Shown: one piece after another, positions 21,951 through 33,165 of the stretch | Numbering within the stretch: the stretch's first letter is position 1 | Layout: each line of letters begins with the position of its first letter | NCBI RefSeq assembly: GCF_016801865.2 | Contig: NC_068938.1 | Location: 54,470,950-54,534,949, forward strand | Origin: Culex pipiens pallens | Lineage: Eukaryota; Arthropoda; Insecta; Diptera; Culicidae | Length of the DNA: 64,000 bases | Reading direction: 5' to 3' | Notes under the pieces: generated by a model | The model's input: the letters and a program-made list of their open reading frames with translations, nothing else | What the model was told of the DNA's origin: nothing | Database searches by the model: none | Position numbers and translations under genes: made by a program

Positions 21951-22780
21951 TAATAGGGTATTTCATCCAAACAAAAAAGTTCTCAGAATCAGGCAAACCG
22001 AGGTTCCCCTAGTAGAGGATACCCATAGGGACTCTCATGCCAAATATCAGCCCATTTGGTTGAGAATTGGCCTGTTCCCAGCGGTTCGAAGTTTACATGT
22101 AAATTACTATGGGATTTTTATGCTTTTCGTTCAATCGTTCCTACAGGTCTGGGGACAACATGGATTCACTCGGAATAAAGACAGGTGTGTAGGGGATGGT
22201 CCAATGAACAAATTCCAGAAGGAATTAGGGTTGTCCATTCTGTCCCCAAGGTGCGCATTGGATCGACGTCCGGTGTCTCCAGAATCAACGATTCACCCTT
22301 CAAATGTACGCATTGTCCTTAGTATGCTATGACGGCTAGCTGAAAATTAGGACGCCCCATGTCAGACGGTGAACACGTGGAGCATAAATGTCTCATATGC
22401 ATTTTCATCGCTTTTGAGTTATTTATGCAATTTTGTTCAGAATCGTGTGATCTTTCAGAAAAGCCTATAACATCGAGTACTTTGGTCTAGAAATCAGGAG
22501 GAAATCCTTTTTTTTCGTGAAAACTTAACACGTAGCCTTATGTGAGGGACAAACTTCAAATGCGTTTTTCTCAGCTTTCTTTTTTTGCACATGGAACATT
22601 TATGTGAACATGGGCAGTATTCCTGTTCCTTATTTTCATTTAAAATGTAACACCTAAAATTACAAGCTCGAGGTCATCTGCAAAAAAACCAAAAAACCCA
22701 TATGTGTCAAAAACCCCATCAACCAGCTCAAACATCCCGAGGGAACAAAGCAAACTCTCACAACCTTTTCACTAATTCCC
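21951..22780. repeat. Unclassified repeat-like block and AT-rich DNA
   Basis: A 128-codon frame spans 21946-22332, but it begins inside the MITE and resembles no protein I know. The phrasing near 22033-22070 (catgccaaatatcagcccat, then gagaattgg) resembles dispersed mosquito repeats. Unproven. Confidence 0.3.
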
Positions 22781-24110
22781 AAAGGATCACAGGTGGAACC
22801 GTGTAAGGCCACCGCATAGGTCACTTCCAATTGGCCGGTCGGTAGCCCCGTCTAGTCCAGCCCCGATTTCCCATCTGCACCAGCAATTCGTCATGCCTTC
22901 GCCGACCTGGACACTTCTGTTTTAATTCATTTCGACAGTTCGCTACAAGCCCCATCACCAGGAGGAACATCACCAGCAACAGCAGCAGCAGCAGTTCACT
23001 TGAAATTGTTAATTCGTCATCCGTCGAGCAGGAACCGCTTTCGAAGGGATTGTTTCCGTGGAAGCTCGGCCAAAAAGGTAACCTCTTGCGCAGGAAGAAG
23101 AGGAAAACAAAACTCAATCGCAAAAAAACTGGAATTCTCATGTAGGTATTTAGCCAAAGTACAAGCCAAAGTAGCCGGTCTGAGCTTTGCTCTCTCTCGC
23201 TGTGGATGTGTATGTGTGATTGTACGTGTGCGTGTTTTGCAGTCATCGTCAGCAACGACCAGGGAAAAAAGGCAGAAATTCATCGAAAAGGCTAACATGG
23301 TTTTTCGAAAAAATAAATGTATCAAAAGAATTCTTCATCATAAAATGTCATCATTCAACTTTTGACCAGCAACTGAAGGATGAGGGAAGAGCTGGAGGAG
23401 CCCCCATGATGGGGACAAGTGCTGATGAGTGTCCAGCACATACACATGCAAAGCATAAGCTTTCGGAAGTAACGAGGAGGGTGACCAGGTTTGGAATTCT
23501 GTAAGAGAACTGTTTGTTCTTTATTCTATTTTTCAGTATCAAAAATAAACTTGTTTTGCTGAACTTTGTTTGTTCTGCATTTTTATTTATCGTAATCTGA
23601 TGATCAAATTAAGCTTGAAATTACTTTTTTGATCGAATTTCTGCCAAATGTCCAATAAACCAAGAGAGCATCACACCTCCAAAATGGTTACCTCTGATCT
23701 CGCAAAGCTTGACGGACGCATGACGGTGGCTTCGAAGTATGAGCGATGGCATTTGGCCGTCCGTCCCCGTCGCCGTCCTCCGGGAACAGTTTCCCGCGCT
23801 AATGTTTTCCCTCCCCCTCCCTCTCAGGAGGTTCCTTTGGGGAAGAATGCACAAGATGCGGGGGGACCAGGACTTGGAGAAGGAGCTGCTGCTGCTCCTA
23901 CATGGAACGGTATGCATTGTTTTATGATGAGTTTATATCCCCAGTTAATGAGGGGAAAAATGATGGACACAAAACCGAAACTGAAGCGTAGAAAAATGAA
24001 ACAAAAATAATTAACAACATCTCGCGAATGCTGCCTCGGCCTGGGTTGTTTGTTTGTTTGTTTGTCGAAGGAGTTGGCCTGGGCAGGGTTGCATTCTGTC
24101 ACTTTTTTAA
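22781..24110. other. Unique GC-richer island, both-strand open frames
   Basis: cag repeats at 22977-22993 and gct repeats at 23884-23897 lengthen frames on both strands (up to 144 codons). None is recognised and none has convincing splice boundaries. A short tttg run lies at 24046-24063. Confidence 0.4.
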
Positions 24111-24617
24111 GGAAATTGTCCTAGTCCTGCTTCAAAATTATGGAGATTTTAGAGAATTATGACCATTTTTTTCCTTCCACACTGCGGAAAGCAATAAAGT
24201 CACTCGAAAAATAATCTTGGTTAAACCAAGGTTGTTGATTAGGCCGTCCCAAAAAAATGAAAAGTTGTCAAATCTTTGGTGCTCACCCCTAGAATGATAG
24301 ATTAGGATGTCAGGAACAACAAAAAATTCCCAAAAATGGGTTACAACTCGCGCGCGGAGCTTGAATGAAAAAAGAGCATTTTTCGAGTATTTCTCTGAAA
24401 TGCGCGTAACAATTATACTAAAGTCATTCAAATTTGGTCGTCTTGGGCTTCAAGTTATAGTTTAATGTCCCCTGAATAAATTCCTGTACAGACATGGTCA
24501 ATAAAAGCTTGTGTTTGAGCATGGCAGGGCGTTTTAGGGAGAAAAAATTGTATTTTTTAGCTAAAAAATTTCAAAAATCACTCCCCAAAACGAACCAAAA
24601 AAAGTTGCACCTAAAAC
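24111..24617. other. AT-rich DNA, nothing recognised
   Basis: No feature recognised. Confidence 0.45.
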
Positions 24618-24624
24618 TAATGCA

Positions 24625-25040
24625 AAAAAAAAATCAAATCAAATTATTCGCTCTACAGCATTGCCTTGGCGTTCTCGATTAAGAGATTCCTACTCGAAAC
24701 TAGGTGTCCGAAGGATTGATTGTTGAGGCAATTGCAAACCTCTTTTTACACCTTAGCTTCCATCCACCCCGGGATTCGAACAGACGACCTTTGGATTGTG
24801 AGTCCAAATGCCTACCAGCGACTCCACCGAGGCAGGACCCAGGGAGACGACTCCTACACCTGGACTGAGCTATCGACCTAACCTCTAGGTTAGACCGGGA
24901 CCAACATTTACTTCCCTGTCCGACGGAAGGCGTAATCAGACAAATCTCGTCACAAAATTTGCCACCGGGACCTTCTTGGATCGAACCCAGGCCGACTGGG
25001 TGAGAGGCAACCACGCTTACCCCTACACCACGGTCCCGGC
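24625..25040 (-). mobile_element. Dimeric tRNA-related SINE, copy 2 (minus)
   Basis: Flanked by taatgca (24618-24624, 25041-25047). Its reverse complement starts gccgggaccgtggtgtaggg and carries both tRNA-like halves in the order seen in copies 1 and 3. The 3' end is an A-run on the plus strand at 24624-24633. Confidence 0.85.
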
Positions 25041-25075
25041 TAATGCATTCAGCTTATATATAAAATATATATAAA

Positions 25076-25636
25076 ATATAGCAAAAAATCCGATGGTAAA
25101 ATCGCATGCAAAAGCATGCACATCACCTTTGTGAGCAAAAGCATGTAATATTGTATGAGAAAACGTGTACACAAAAAGCATGTACAAAAGAAAAACAAAT
25201 AAATTTTGCACACCCCAAAAATAACATCAATCTGGTGAGAGTCATATCCAGATTACCAATTCCGCGCCCCAACCGTCTCGGCTATCTCACCGTCTTGTAA
25301 ATTCTGTGTTCTACGCCGATGTACCAGTAGGTTTCCCGTACGTCGTATACTGAATTAACTGTATACGATGTATGGGGAACGTACAGCTACATCGGTGTTA
25401 ATTCAACAAAATTTACAGCGGCGAGATAGCCGAGATGGTTGGGGCGCGGAATTGGTAATCTAGATATGACTCTTACCAGATTGATGTTATTTTTGGGGTG
25501 TGCAAAATTTATTTGTTTTTCTTTTGTACATGCTTTTTGTGTACACGTTTTCTCATACAATATTACATGCTTTTGATCACAAAGGTGATGTGCATGCTTT
25601 TGCATGCGATTTTACACAGAAAATTTTTACTGTGTA
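25076..25636. mobile_element. Near-perfect 560-bp foldback with tRNA-like A-box arms
   Basis: Arms of about 270 bp pair almost to the centre. Outer words are gtaaaatcgcatgcaaaagc and gcatgcacatcacctttgtg. The inner region of each arm holds gcgagatagccgagatgg (25419 plus, and its reverse near 25280), whose tagccgagatgg fits the polymerase III A-box TRGCNNAGNNGG. No B box is seen here. The centre (atgtaccagtagg versus ctacatcggtg) is also inverted. No transposase. Confidence 0.8.
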
Positions 25637-25748
25637 GGACATTTTACGGAGATCATTTTGCTTTTTTTAACATTCAATTTATGTCCACGCAAAGCCGAGA
25701 TATTTGCATTTTAGTGAACAAAAAGTGAGGAATTTTCAAAATTCTTAG

Positions 25749-26424
25749 TAACGTCATGATTCGAATTCCCGGACGCTTCGAAACCCGGACACTTCATCTT
25801 GTTTTATCAATTATTTGAATATAAGTTCGCATTATGAATGTCAAAACTGTGTAATTTGATGAATTCTAACATCAACTTTCATTTAAAGTTTTTTTGAATG
25901 CTGTAGTTAATGTCAGAACAATTAAATAAAATAAAATTCTAAGATTCTAAAAATGCGAAACATTTCACGTGAAACATTTCATTGGCGTCCGAAGCATCGG
26001 GAAGGCAAAGCAAAATTTATGGTTTTGATTTCCTTAAATTCTAGCAAATTTTTAAATAAAATATCGATTGTTTTGATGTAAACAGCTTATTTGAGACCTA
26101 AAGAATGCCATTCACTTACATTTCAGTCCAAATATGTGCTTTTCATTAGCAAAAACGAGTGTCCGGAATTCGAAGCAAAAGTGTCCGGATTTCGAATCAG
26201 CTTTTATCAGTGTCCGGGATTCGAAGCACAACAAGTCATTTTAATTTTCAAATTTTGATGAAAAATTGTTAGAAAAGATATATTTTGCATGCATTCTCTT
26301 AAAAGTGACTGTTAATACTACATCCTGATGATATTTCTTAATTTCCAACTTATTACATGATTTTTTGTCAGCTATAACGAAAATGATATGCTACTAAGTG
26401 TCCGGATTTCGAATCATGACGTTA
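25749..26424. mobile_element. ~675-bp TIR element with repeated gtgtccgg word
   Basis: The left end taacgtcatgattcgaat, then tcccggac, and the right end gtccggatttcgaatcatga, then cgtta, are inverted, with TA at both edges. The motif gtgtccgga(a/t)ttcgaa(g/t) is repeated internally near 26160, 26182 and 26212. No transposase. Confidence 0.8.
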
Positions 26425-27370
26425 TATAAGCGTTTTTAGCATAAAACATGGGCTACTATGATTATAAACGAGAAGACATATATTTTGGATATTTATATTT
26501 ATTTTGCTCGCTCAAAAACGATATTTGTTAATAACATTTCATGAAAAAAAAATAAAATTTCTTTACAATGTGAAAAAAACATTAATAAAGTTAAAAAAGC
26601 ATACAAAATTACAGACTTCCTTAACAATTTGGTGTCTTTGGCAAAGTTGTAGGTATTGATGAGGAATTCTCACACTCTAAAAAAATCCGACCGGTTTTTA
26701 ATTTAACCTATCACACAAAAATTAGGTTGCGCAAAACCATTTTTTTAATAAACATGACATATCTCTATTTAAAATATTTTTAAGTTGACAAAAAAACTAC
26801 ATCTATAAGATTTTTTGAATTTTAAGTTTAAAAATTATACTTTCACATGTCTACACGAAAAGTACAAAAAAAATACATGTCTACACGAAAAATACAAATA
26901 TACAAATCTTATAGAAAAATGTTGATAAAAACTGTTTTTATAAGTGGAACTTTATACAAACATTTTCAAAACCCTATAACGGAAATCGATTCCCAAGACA
27001 CATTTTACATATTGACCACTATCTAATACTTGTGAAGTTATAGCGGTTTTATTTTATTTTAAAAAATAGGGGTTTATTCCACTTTTTTTGCCAAATCCAT
27101 ATGACAGCCTTGATATTTCAGCCTCGCAGATATTTTTTCTGAAAATCTCGTCCAATTCCTTATAAGTTTGTCTTATATAAGCCTAAGATAGTATGTCTTC
27201 AAAGTTTTATTGAAATTTGAGAGGGTCGAGTACCTTTTTTTTGTTTTGGGCTGGAGTTGCTCTCTTATATCATTTGGTTTAAATACAAACAGAAAGCCTT
27301 TTAAATAGAATTCAGGAGGAAGGCACCAATCACTAATGTGGTTCAAGAAACGTTTTTAAACGGGATTTTC
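26425..27370 (+). repeat. Old dispersed repeats
   Basis: 26625-26670 carries ttggtgtctttggcaaagtt (4225-5215 family). 27315-27360 (aggaggaaggcaccaatcac, then taatgtggtt) is an end fragment of the 164-bp-unit family. The rest is AT-rich. Confidence 0.55.
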
Positions 27371-28710
27371 TCTCTTTAGTTGCAAAAAGTATTAGAGAGA
27401 TGTGCAAAAAATCAAAATTACAGAGTGCAAGAATCAAACTAACTGTTTTTAATTTGAAAATAAATTTGAATAAGCCAAAAGGAATACCTGCGTAAATTCA
27501 ACAGGTTTAAGTTAAACTACATCCCTTCGCCAAACTCAACTGAGTGCACAATCGCTACCGACGTCAAGAGGACAATTTTCCGGAATCATCGCCGAAAGAA
27601 TCTCCACGCCGAAAATCTTACCCATGTCAAAGCAGAAGATGTTTAGAGGACTAAGTTCAAGCAATAAAAAACTGACATAGAGTCACTCAGCACTCGAATA
27701 TTGTTTGTGTTTTGTTGAACATTGCCCTGCTGACTTACAAGCAGGACAATACAGGAAAGATTGCGGGACCTTTACTAGTTGGATCTCGGCAGGGGTTTCT
27801 GGGAACAACTCATTATCATAAGCAATTTTATTGGGAAATATAAATTATCTGAAAAAATGTTTAAGCAAGTTATGCCTGTTGCACAGTGTAAATTATTAAA
27901 TTGTTTCATACTAGCGCTTGCAGCGCCACCTCCAGCAAGCAGCTTCAATCTTCAATCACTTTCTGAACATCGAAACGATCAGGCAGCTGTGCTGCACCGT
28001 AGACCTTTGGAGGTCGGTACGAGCTTAGAGCTGCTACTCTTCACCGGCCACAAGAAGACTAATGCTTCTTACCTCAAAAAATACCCCTCACCAGACTCGA
28101 TGCAGCTCAGCTCCACGATCCCCATCAGGCCCGAGAGTTCAGCGGAATTCCATCAAAAACGTAATTTGAGCTTATAAATCATTACGATATCACTTTTATA
28201 ATCTTTTTGCTTCAATTTTGTTGGGCGACCCCCGTTCAACGGAGTGTGCACACGAGCCAACCGCGCCAAGGAAGGGTTCTCGGGTTCTTGACAGGCCCTT
28301 TTTCTTCTTCCCGTTGGTCTTCCTTTCCCTGCCCAGTGGCAACAAGGTGCGGCCAGTAGACCCCCTCCCACCCCCGCTGATGGAACTCACGTGTGCGTCG
28401 CTACACACGGTAGTTGTGATGTTCGATATCTAATAACTTTAAAATGCAGCCGGAGTGGGTAGAGATCAAGCGTGTCTTTTGGGCAGCAGGACCATAAGGT
28501 TTACGACGATGGATGTGTTTTGGGACGCGCTCTTTCTCTCTGTTGGTGCCACATGTTGCGTAACCGGTTCGGATGAACGGGACAGGGTTGTTCCCGGTTA
28601 CCATGGCTTTGAGGTCCAGGTCGAGATTCAGCGGGATGTTTTGCTTTGAAGGGTCAGTCACAGTACACCAAGTTTAGCTACTTTTTTCAAAATTTCCCGT
28701 AAACAGTTTT
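27371..28710. other. Unique DNA with a GC-richer island (27900-28660)
   Basis: Frames of up to 132 codons on plus and 96 on minus are unrecognised. No splice pair convinced me. Confidence 0.35.
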
Positions 28711-28767
28711 GAAGATTTGAAGATTTGAAGATTTGAAGATTTGAAGATTTGAAGATTTGAAGATTTG
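28711..28767 (+). repeat. (GAAGATTT)n minisatellite
   Basis: About seven uninterrupted copies of gaagattt, ending ttgatgattcc. Confidence 0.95.
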
Positions 28768-28914
28768 ATGATTCCATAAGAAAGGTAAATCTCAAGGTTG
28801 TTAATCGATAAAACTATCGTCGATATTATGATCGTCTAACGATAACAATGAGAAAAAAACGAGTTTTAAAGTATAAATACTCAAAATTGTTCACAAAATA
28901 CCGTATTTTTCGAA

Positions 28915-29033
28915 AGTACCGTCATCAGGGGTGACATTGTGTCAGGGGGGTGAAATTGGGTCACACAAATTTCAGCATTTTTGTATGACCCAATCTCACC
29001 CCCAGACCCAATGTCACCCCTGATGAAGGTACT
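28915..29033. mobile_element. ~119-bp hairpin MITE
   Basis: agtaccgtcatcaggggtga and tgaaattgggtca pair with tgacccaatctcac and cacccctgatgaaggtact. No coding content. Confidence 0.8.
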
Positions 29034-29847
29034 CAAATTTTCAAAAAATGCTATATGGATATCATACGAAGCGATATGTTGTATGCTTCATTAGAGTTTT
29101 TTTTTTAAGAATACTAATTTTTTTACAAAACATCGTATTTTTCAAAAAACACTCAAATTTTCAAAAAATTTAAAATGGGTATCAAACGAAGCGAAATTTT
29201 GTATGCTTTTTCACTTCATAAGTTTTTTTTAAATACGAACATTTTCACAAAATACCGTATTTTTTCGAAAATATTCAATTTCAAAAATTTGCAATATGGT
29301 ATCAAACGTAGCAAAATTTTGTATGTTTTTTCCATATTATCAGAGTTTTTTTTTAAATACTAAAATTTTCACAATATGGGTATCGAACGAAGCGATATTT
29401 TTTGATTCAAACATACATTAAAATTTTGTATGCTTCCTATAAAATTTTCCTTTGCTTGATACCCATATATATGGAAAAAAATAGAATTCTGAGTATTTTC
29501 AAAAACTCACGATACTTTGTGAAAATTTTAGTAATTTACAAAAAAAAATGAATATGCATTCAAAATTCAGCTTCTTTGGCCAATTTTGAAAATTTAACTA
29601 TTTCGAAAAAAAAAGTATTTGTGAAAATTTTTGTAATAATAAAAAGATCTAATAAACTGAAAATACACATCAAATTTCACTTCGTTTGATACCCATATTG
29701 CTTATCATGAAAATTTGAATACTTTCGAAAAAATAAGGTATTTTGTGAAAATTTTAGTATTTTCCAAAAAAAAACTCAAATAATGTGGAAATGCATAACA
29801 ACTTCGCTTCGTGTGATACCCATATTGCAATTTTTTTAAAAAATCTA

Positions 29848-29915
29848 GAGTTTTTTTAAAGGTCCTACAAACTATTGTGTTTCATATGGTTATAGGACCT
29901 AATAATAAAAAGTCT
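29848..29915. mobile_element. Hairpin repeat, relative of 6192-6266
   Basis: ctagagtttttttaaaggtc, then ctacaaactattgtgttt and catatggttataggacc, then aaaaagtctag. Same layout and loop word as the earlier copy. Confidence 0.65.
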
Positions 29916-29933
29916 AGATATGAGTATTTGGGG

Positions 29934-29955
29934 AAAAATACGGTATTTTATGAGA
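29934..29955. repeat. Left 22-bp target duplication of retroposon B
   Basis: Identical to 31224-31245 (aaaaatacgg...tatgaga). Confidence 0.9.
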
Positions 29956-29988
29956 GAGTAGTGCGGTGCCTGTGTGGACGCGCAGTCC
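29956..29988 (+). promoter_or_regulatory. Initiator plus DPE in monomer 1 of copy B
   Basis: The 5' end is G-AGTAGTG, and internal junctions read TCAGTAGTG or TCAGTGGTG, a consensus arthropod initiator. With A29957 as +1, AGTCC at 29984-29988 occupies +28 to +32 and fits RGWYV. No TATA box. Confidence 0.75.
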
Positions 29989-30518
29989 TGTTTTTTCATG
30001 TTATTTTCCGTCTCTTTTGTGTCACTGTTCGAGTGCATGGGGTGATTGGTCAGTATAATTAAATAATGGCATCAGTGGTGCGGTGCCTGTGTGGACGCGC
30101 AGTCCTGTTTTTTTTGTGTATTTTCCGTCTCTTTTATGTCGCTGTTCGAGTGCATGGGGTGATTGGTCAGTATAATTAAATAATGGCATCAGTAGTGCGG
30201 TGCCTGTGTGGACGCGCAGTCCTGTTTTTTCGTGTTATTTTCCGTCTCTTTTGTGTCGCTGTTCGAGTGCATGGGGTGATTGGTCATTATAATTAAATAA
30301 TGGCATCAGTGGTGCGGTGTCTGTGTGGACGCGCAGTCCTGTTTTTTCGTGTTATTTTCCGTCTCTTTTGTGTCGCTGTTCGAGTGCATGGGGTGATTGG
30401 TCAGTATAATTAAATAATGGCATCAGTAGTGCGGTGCCTGTGTGGACGCGCAGTCCTGTTTTTTTCGTGTTATTTTCCGTCTCTTTTGTGTCGCTATTTG
30501 TGTACATGGGGTGATTGG
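29956..30518 (+). repeat. 5' monomer array of copy B, five 117-bp units
   Basis: gtgcggtg(c/t)ctgtgtgg starts at 29961, 30078, 30195, 30312 and 30429: exactly 117 bp each time. Units are almost identical, and the last has changes near 30498. Each junction reads atcagt(a/g)gtgcgg. Confidence 0.95.
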
Positions 30519-31223
30519 ATTTCTTCTTCTTCTTTTTTCATTTATTTTTTGTTCGCGCGTTCGTTGGCCGATGAATTTTATTTTTGTTCTCTTTATATAG
30601 TTTTCGATGGAAACGATCCGATTTTTGTTTTTTGAGACAAGCAAGTCGTATTGCTGGATTAAGTCCTTTCCATATCATCGAGGATCGGAAGGCACGTCGA
30701 CGGATATGTTTTAAGGCTTATGATATAAAATAATTTTAATGAATGAAGCCCTTCCTACATCACCGTTGATCGGAAGGCACGCCGACGGAGAATTTCTGGA
30801 GAATCGCGGTCGAATTAATACTATATTTAAATCCCTAGATAGGTATCTTTCCGCAGCCGGCTGCCTAAGATTTTTAAAATTTCAACCCATAAACAAATTG
30901 CTCATGGTCGCATCACCTACCACAGTGAATCCTGACCTCATACCCATCTTACTAACCCCTCAAAACTCATGTGATACTTTGTCGGAGACGCAGTCGATTT
31001 GGCGGTCCCATCACTCAAGTATCGGCTAACATTCCCATCCACTTCCCCGTGTCTTACCACTGGTCGTGGCCGGCGTCGGTATTGATCCGCACGATAGGGA
31101 CCTTTGAAAATTGCGAAGGGGTGATGATTGGTTCCTACTTTTCATCTGTGGTCCACGGAGCAATGTTTGGGGGTCCTGGTCAATAACGAAGTAGCAGCTA
31201 CGGGTAGACACCAATGCTATGCT

Positions 31224-31245
31224 AAAAATACGGTATTTTATGAGA
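31224..31245. repeat. Right 22-bp target duplication of retroposon B
   Basis: Identical to 29934-29955. Confidence 0.9.
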
Positions 31246-31542
31246 TTTTGATATTTACAAAAAAAACTCTAATGAATTGAAAAACCATACAAATTTTCGC
31301 TTCGTTTGATACCCATATTAAAAACTTGAGTGCTTTCGAAAAATACGGTATTTTGTGAAAAATTTTGAGTATTTATACTTTGAAACTTACTACATTATTA
31401 ACAACTATATTCTTAGTGAAAGCATTGAAAATTTAACACAATTTGGTTGAATAAAGTCGATTTTAGAAAGATTTCATTATCGGTTAGTTCATTATCGGCA
31501 ATAAGATTATCGCCGACAGATTTTTCGAAATAACGATAACGA

Positions 31543-31693
31543 TACACGCAGAAAAAAGAGTTCCCAAAATCGTGAACAAGCGTTCATAAAAATGATTTTG
31601 AAAAACGTACCATGAAATTTGAACACTTTGTTCGTGGTTCCCATTTTCATGATCGCTTGTTCATGATTTTGGGAACTCTTTTTTCTCCGTGTA
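31543..31693. mobile_element. 151-bp MITE with ~40-bp TIRs
   Basis: The left end tacacgcagaaaaaagagtt, then cccaaaatcgtgaacaagcg, and the right end cgcttgttcatgattttggg, then aactcttttttctccgtgta, are inverted. TA at both edges. Related to the mini-copy at 5855-5921. Confidence 0.85.
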
Positions 31694-31815
31694 CACTGAA
31701 ATAAAAAAAATATACCAAATTCCTAAATTCAAGGAATTTTGCCTCCTTTTCTTATTAAGTAAAAAAAAATTCCTAGAATTTAGGAAATTTGGTACTTTTT
31801 TTTTATTTCACTGTA
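31692..31815. mobile_element. ~124-bp hairpin MITE abutting the previous one
   Basis: tacactgaaataaaaaaaat, then accaaattcctaaatt, pairs with aatttaggaaatttggta, then tttatttcactgta. It shares its left TA (31692-31693) with the right edge of the preceding MITE. Confidence 0.85.
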
Positions 31816-31866
31816 ATGATAGATTATCGTTATCGAACCTCGATAATTTTATCGTTAACAACCTTT

Positions 31867-32230
31867 TATCTCTATTTTAACAGCTTGGGGTTTGAAGTTT
31901 AATTTGAGGCTCCTTATTCATCTTTATTTTTTGAAAATTTATAATTAAATTTAAAATACGGATGTTTGACGCTTCAGAGTTGCCAAATTCAAACCTAAAA
32001 GTGTCAAAATATCACTTTTCACACCACGCTTAATTTTTTTTAGTTTTTGTTAAAGTATATATTTTTTCCATTTGATGCTTTCGGTGATTTGTACAGTGAA
32101 AAGTTTGTCTCCTTTTTAAGTATTGACTTTTTTAAAAAAAACTTTTTTTTATTTCAAAAATAAAAATCAACTGTATACCACGTTTTGACAGATGCGCTTA
32201 GAAATAATCGAATTTAGATGAAACAATCTT
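31867..32230. other. AT-rich DNA, nothing recognised
   Basis: No feature recognised. Confidence 0.45.
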
Positions 32231-32960
32231 CAAACAAGTTGCGACCTGTTCAAACCAGCAAATCGTGTACCGATCATCCCGCGCGGACTGATGATCAGCG
32301 GTCACTCGTGGCGTGACGGCGAGCGGCGAAGGAACCGCCGAAAGCCGCACGAACACATGAAACGTGTGGCAGCTCGTTTGTAATTTTATTCAACGACAAA
32401 ATGGCGATTCCCGATATTATTGTTGTTATTAAAATATTGACGGCCATAAAATGATATCGGTTTAGAGTGTCGGAAAGTCGTCGTCCGAGCCGACTTTTCG
32501 TTCGATCTTTGATCGGATGCTGCCCGAGTATGGGTGAGCGGAGGAGGTGAGGGAGAAGCGCACACGCACACATAAACACGCCGGTGAGGGTTGGAGGTGG
32601 CGGAATGCAAATAAAAATTCTTTCCAGATTTGAAGTGAGAGATGACTATAAAATGAGGTGGGGTATAAAATAAAATTATGAATGGCTTGTTTGGGAATTA
32701 GGGTTAATCATTTTAACTGCTTCTCGCGCGGACTGTCCTAGGGTCGGCAGAAAAATGTGCGCTTGGTTGCGTGACTTTTGAAGGCGCGATTTACAAGATT
32801 TATGGAAAATCAAAAGCTTTTAATGTTGATTGAATAAATTTGCCCACAAACATGGCCGTTTTTGGCTGTGGCAGTCGCTGGGGAAGGTGCCACGGCAGCC
32901 ATTGGTAGGCGTCAAAACCTAATCAACGGTGATCTATTGGTGATTTGGAATTTGCATCAG
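32231..32960. other. Unique GC-richer island
   Basis: Open frames on the minus strand (32295-32610) are unrecognised. (ca)n-like acacgcacacataaacacg near 32560. Possibly regulatory. Confidence 0.35.
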
Positions 32961-32964
32961 AAAT

Positions 32965-33165
32965 TTTGATGACCCAAGTCGTCGCCGTCGTGCTAACTTG
33001 TCGCCCGTGCCTTTCCTTTTGACCTTCACAGATCCCCAAAAACGATTTCAATCCCGAGTTCATCCATAAAAACCGAAAAAACTACGTGCATTGTTGTCAC
33101 TTTTCATATGAAAGAAGTTTCAATCTTTTTGTGCTATCTTGACACAGCCTGAAAATTGATGTAAG
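32965..33165 (+). repeat. Dispersed repeat with cgtgctaacttgtcgc word, copy 1
   Basis: cgtcgtgctaacttgtcgcc, then tttccttttgaccttcacag, atccccaaaaacga and cttttcatatgaaa follow the same order as in 36885-37070. It ends with tgtgctatcttgacaca, reminiscent of the 12554-13196 ends. Confidence 0.6.

Larger units (their letters stand above)
29956..31223 (+). mobile_element. Promoter-monomer retroposon, copy B (full length)
   Basis: 1268 bp. It starts GAGT directly after the target duplication. In order it has five 117-bp monomers, a pyrimidine-rich link, two copies of a module like aagycctttcc...gatcggaaggcacg (30662 and 30747), ccgcagccggctgcctaaga (30850), gtgaatcctgacc (30924), ctaacattccc (31027), aataacgaagtagcagct (31182) and a short atgctatgct tail. 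The order of 3' words follows copies A and C. No credible protein. Confidence 0.85.
28794..31866. mobile_element. 3-kb TIR element, multiply invaded
   Basis: The left end aaggttgttaatcgataaaa, then ctatcg, and the right end cgataattttatcgttaaca, then acctt, are inverted repeats. Subterminal cgataa words occur on both sides. The interior is made of repeats of atacccatatt(g), ttcgcttcgtttgat and tattttcgaaaatac in both directions, with no transposase. It contains hairpins at 28915-29033 and 29848-29915, retroposon B at 29956-31223 and two MITEs at 31543-31815. A diverged relative of the interior lies at 33930-34690. Confidence 0.7.

Noticed and set aside
21946..22332. 128-codon frame
   Set aside because: The start lies inside a MITE, and no domain is recognised. 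Probably repeat-derived.
22821..23365. 144- and 121-codon frames on opposite strands
   Set aside because: They overlap and are extended by cag/gct repeats. No protein family or splice boundaries.
27490..27690. A possible ribosomal-protein-like processed pseudogene (reading RNHRRKNLHAENLTHVKAED)
   Set aside because: The resemblance to known ribosomal proteins is weak, short and interrupted by stops. No poly-A tail or target duplication was found. A translated search would be needed.
27895..28160. Exon-like block with cag before cgcttgcagcg and gtcggt after tttggag, plus a minus-strand alternative ending at a gtgagg
   Set aside because: Splice signals are poor on one side in each reading and the peptide is unrecognised.
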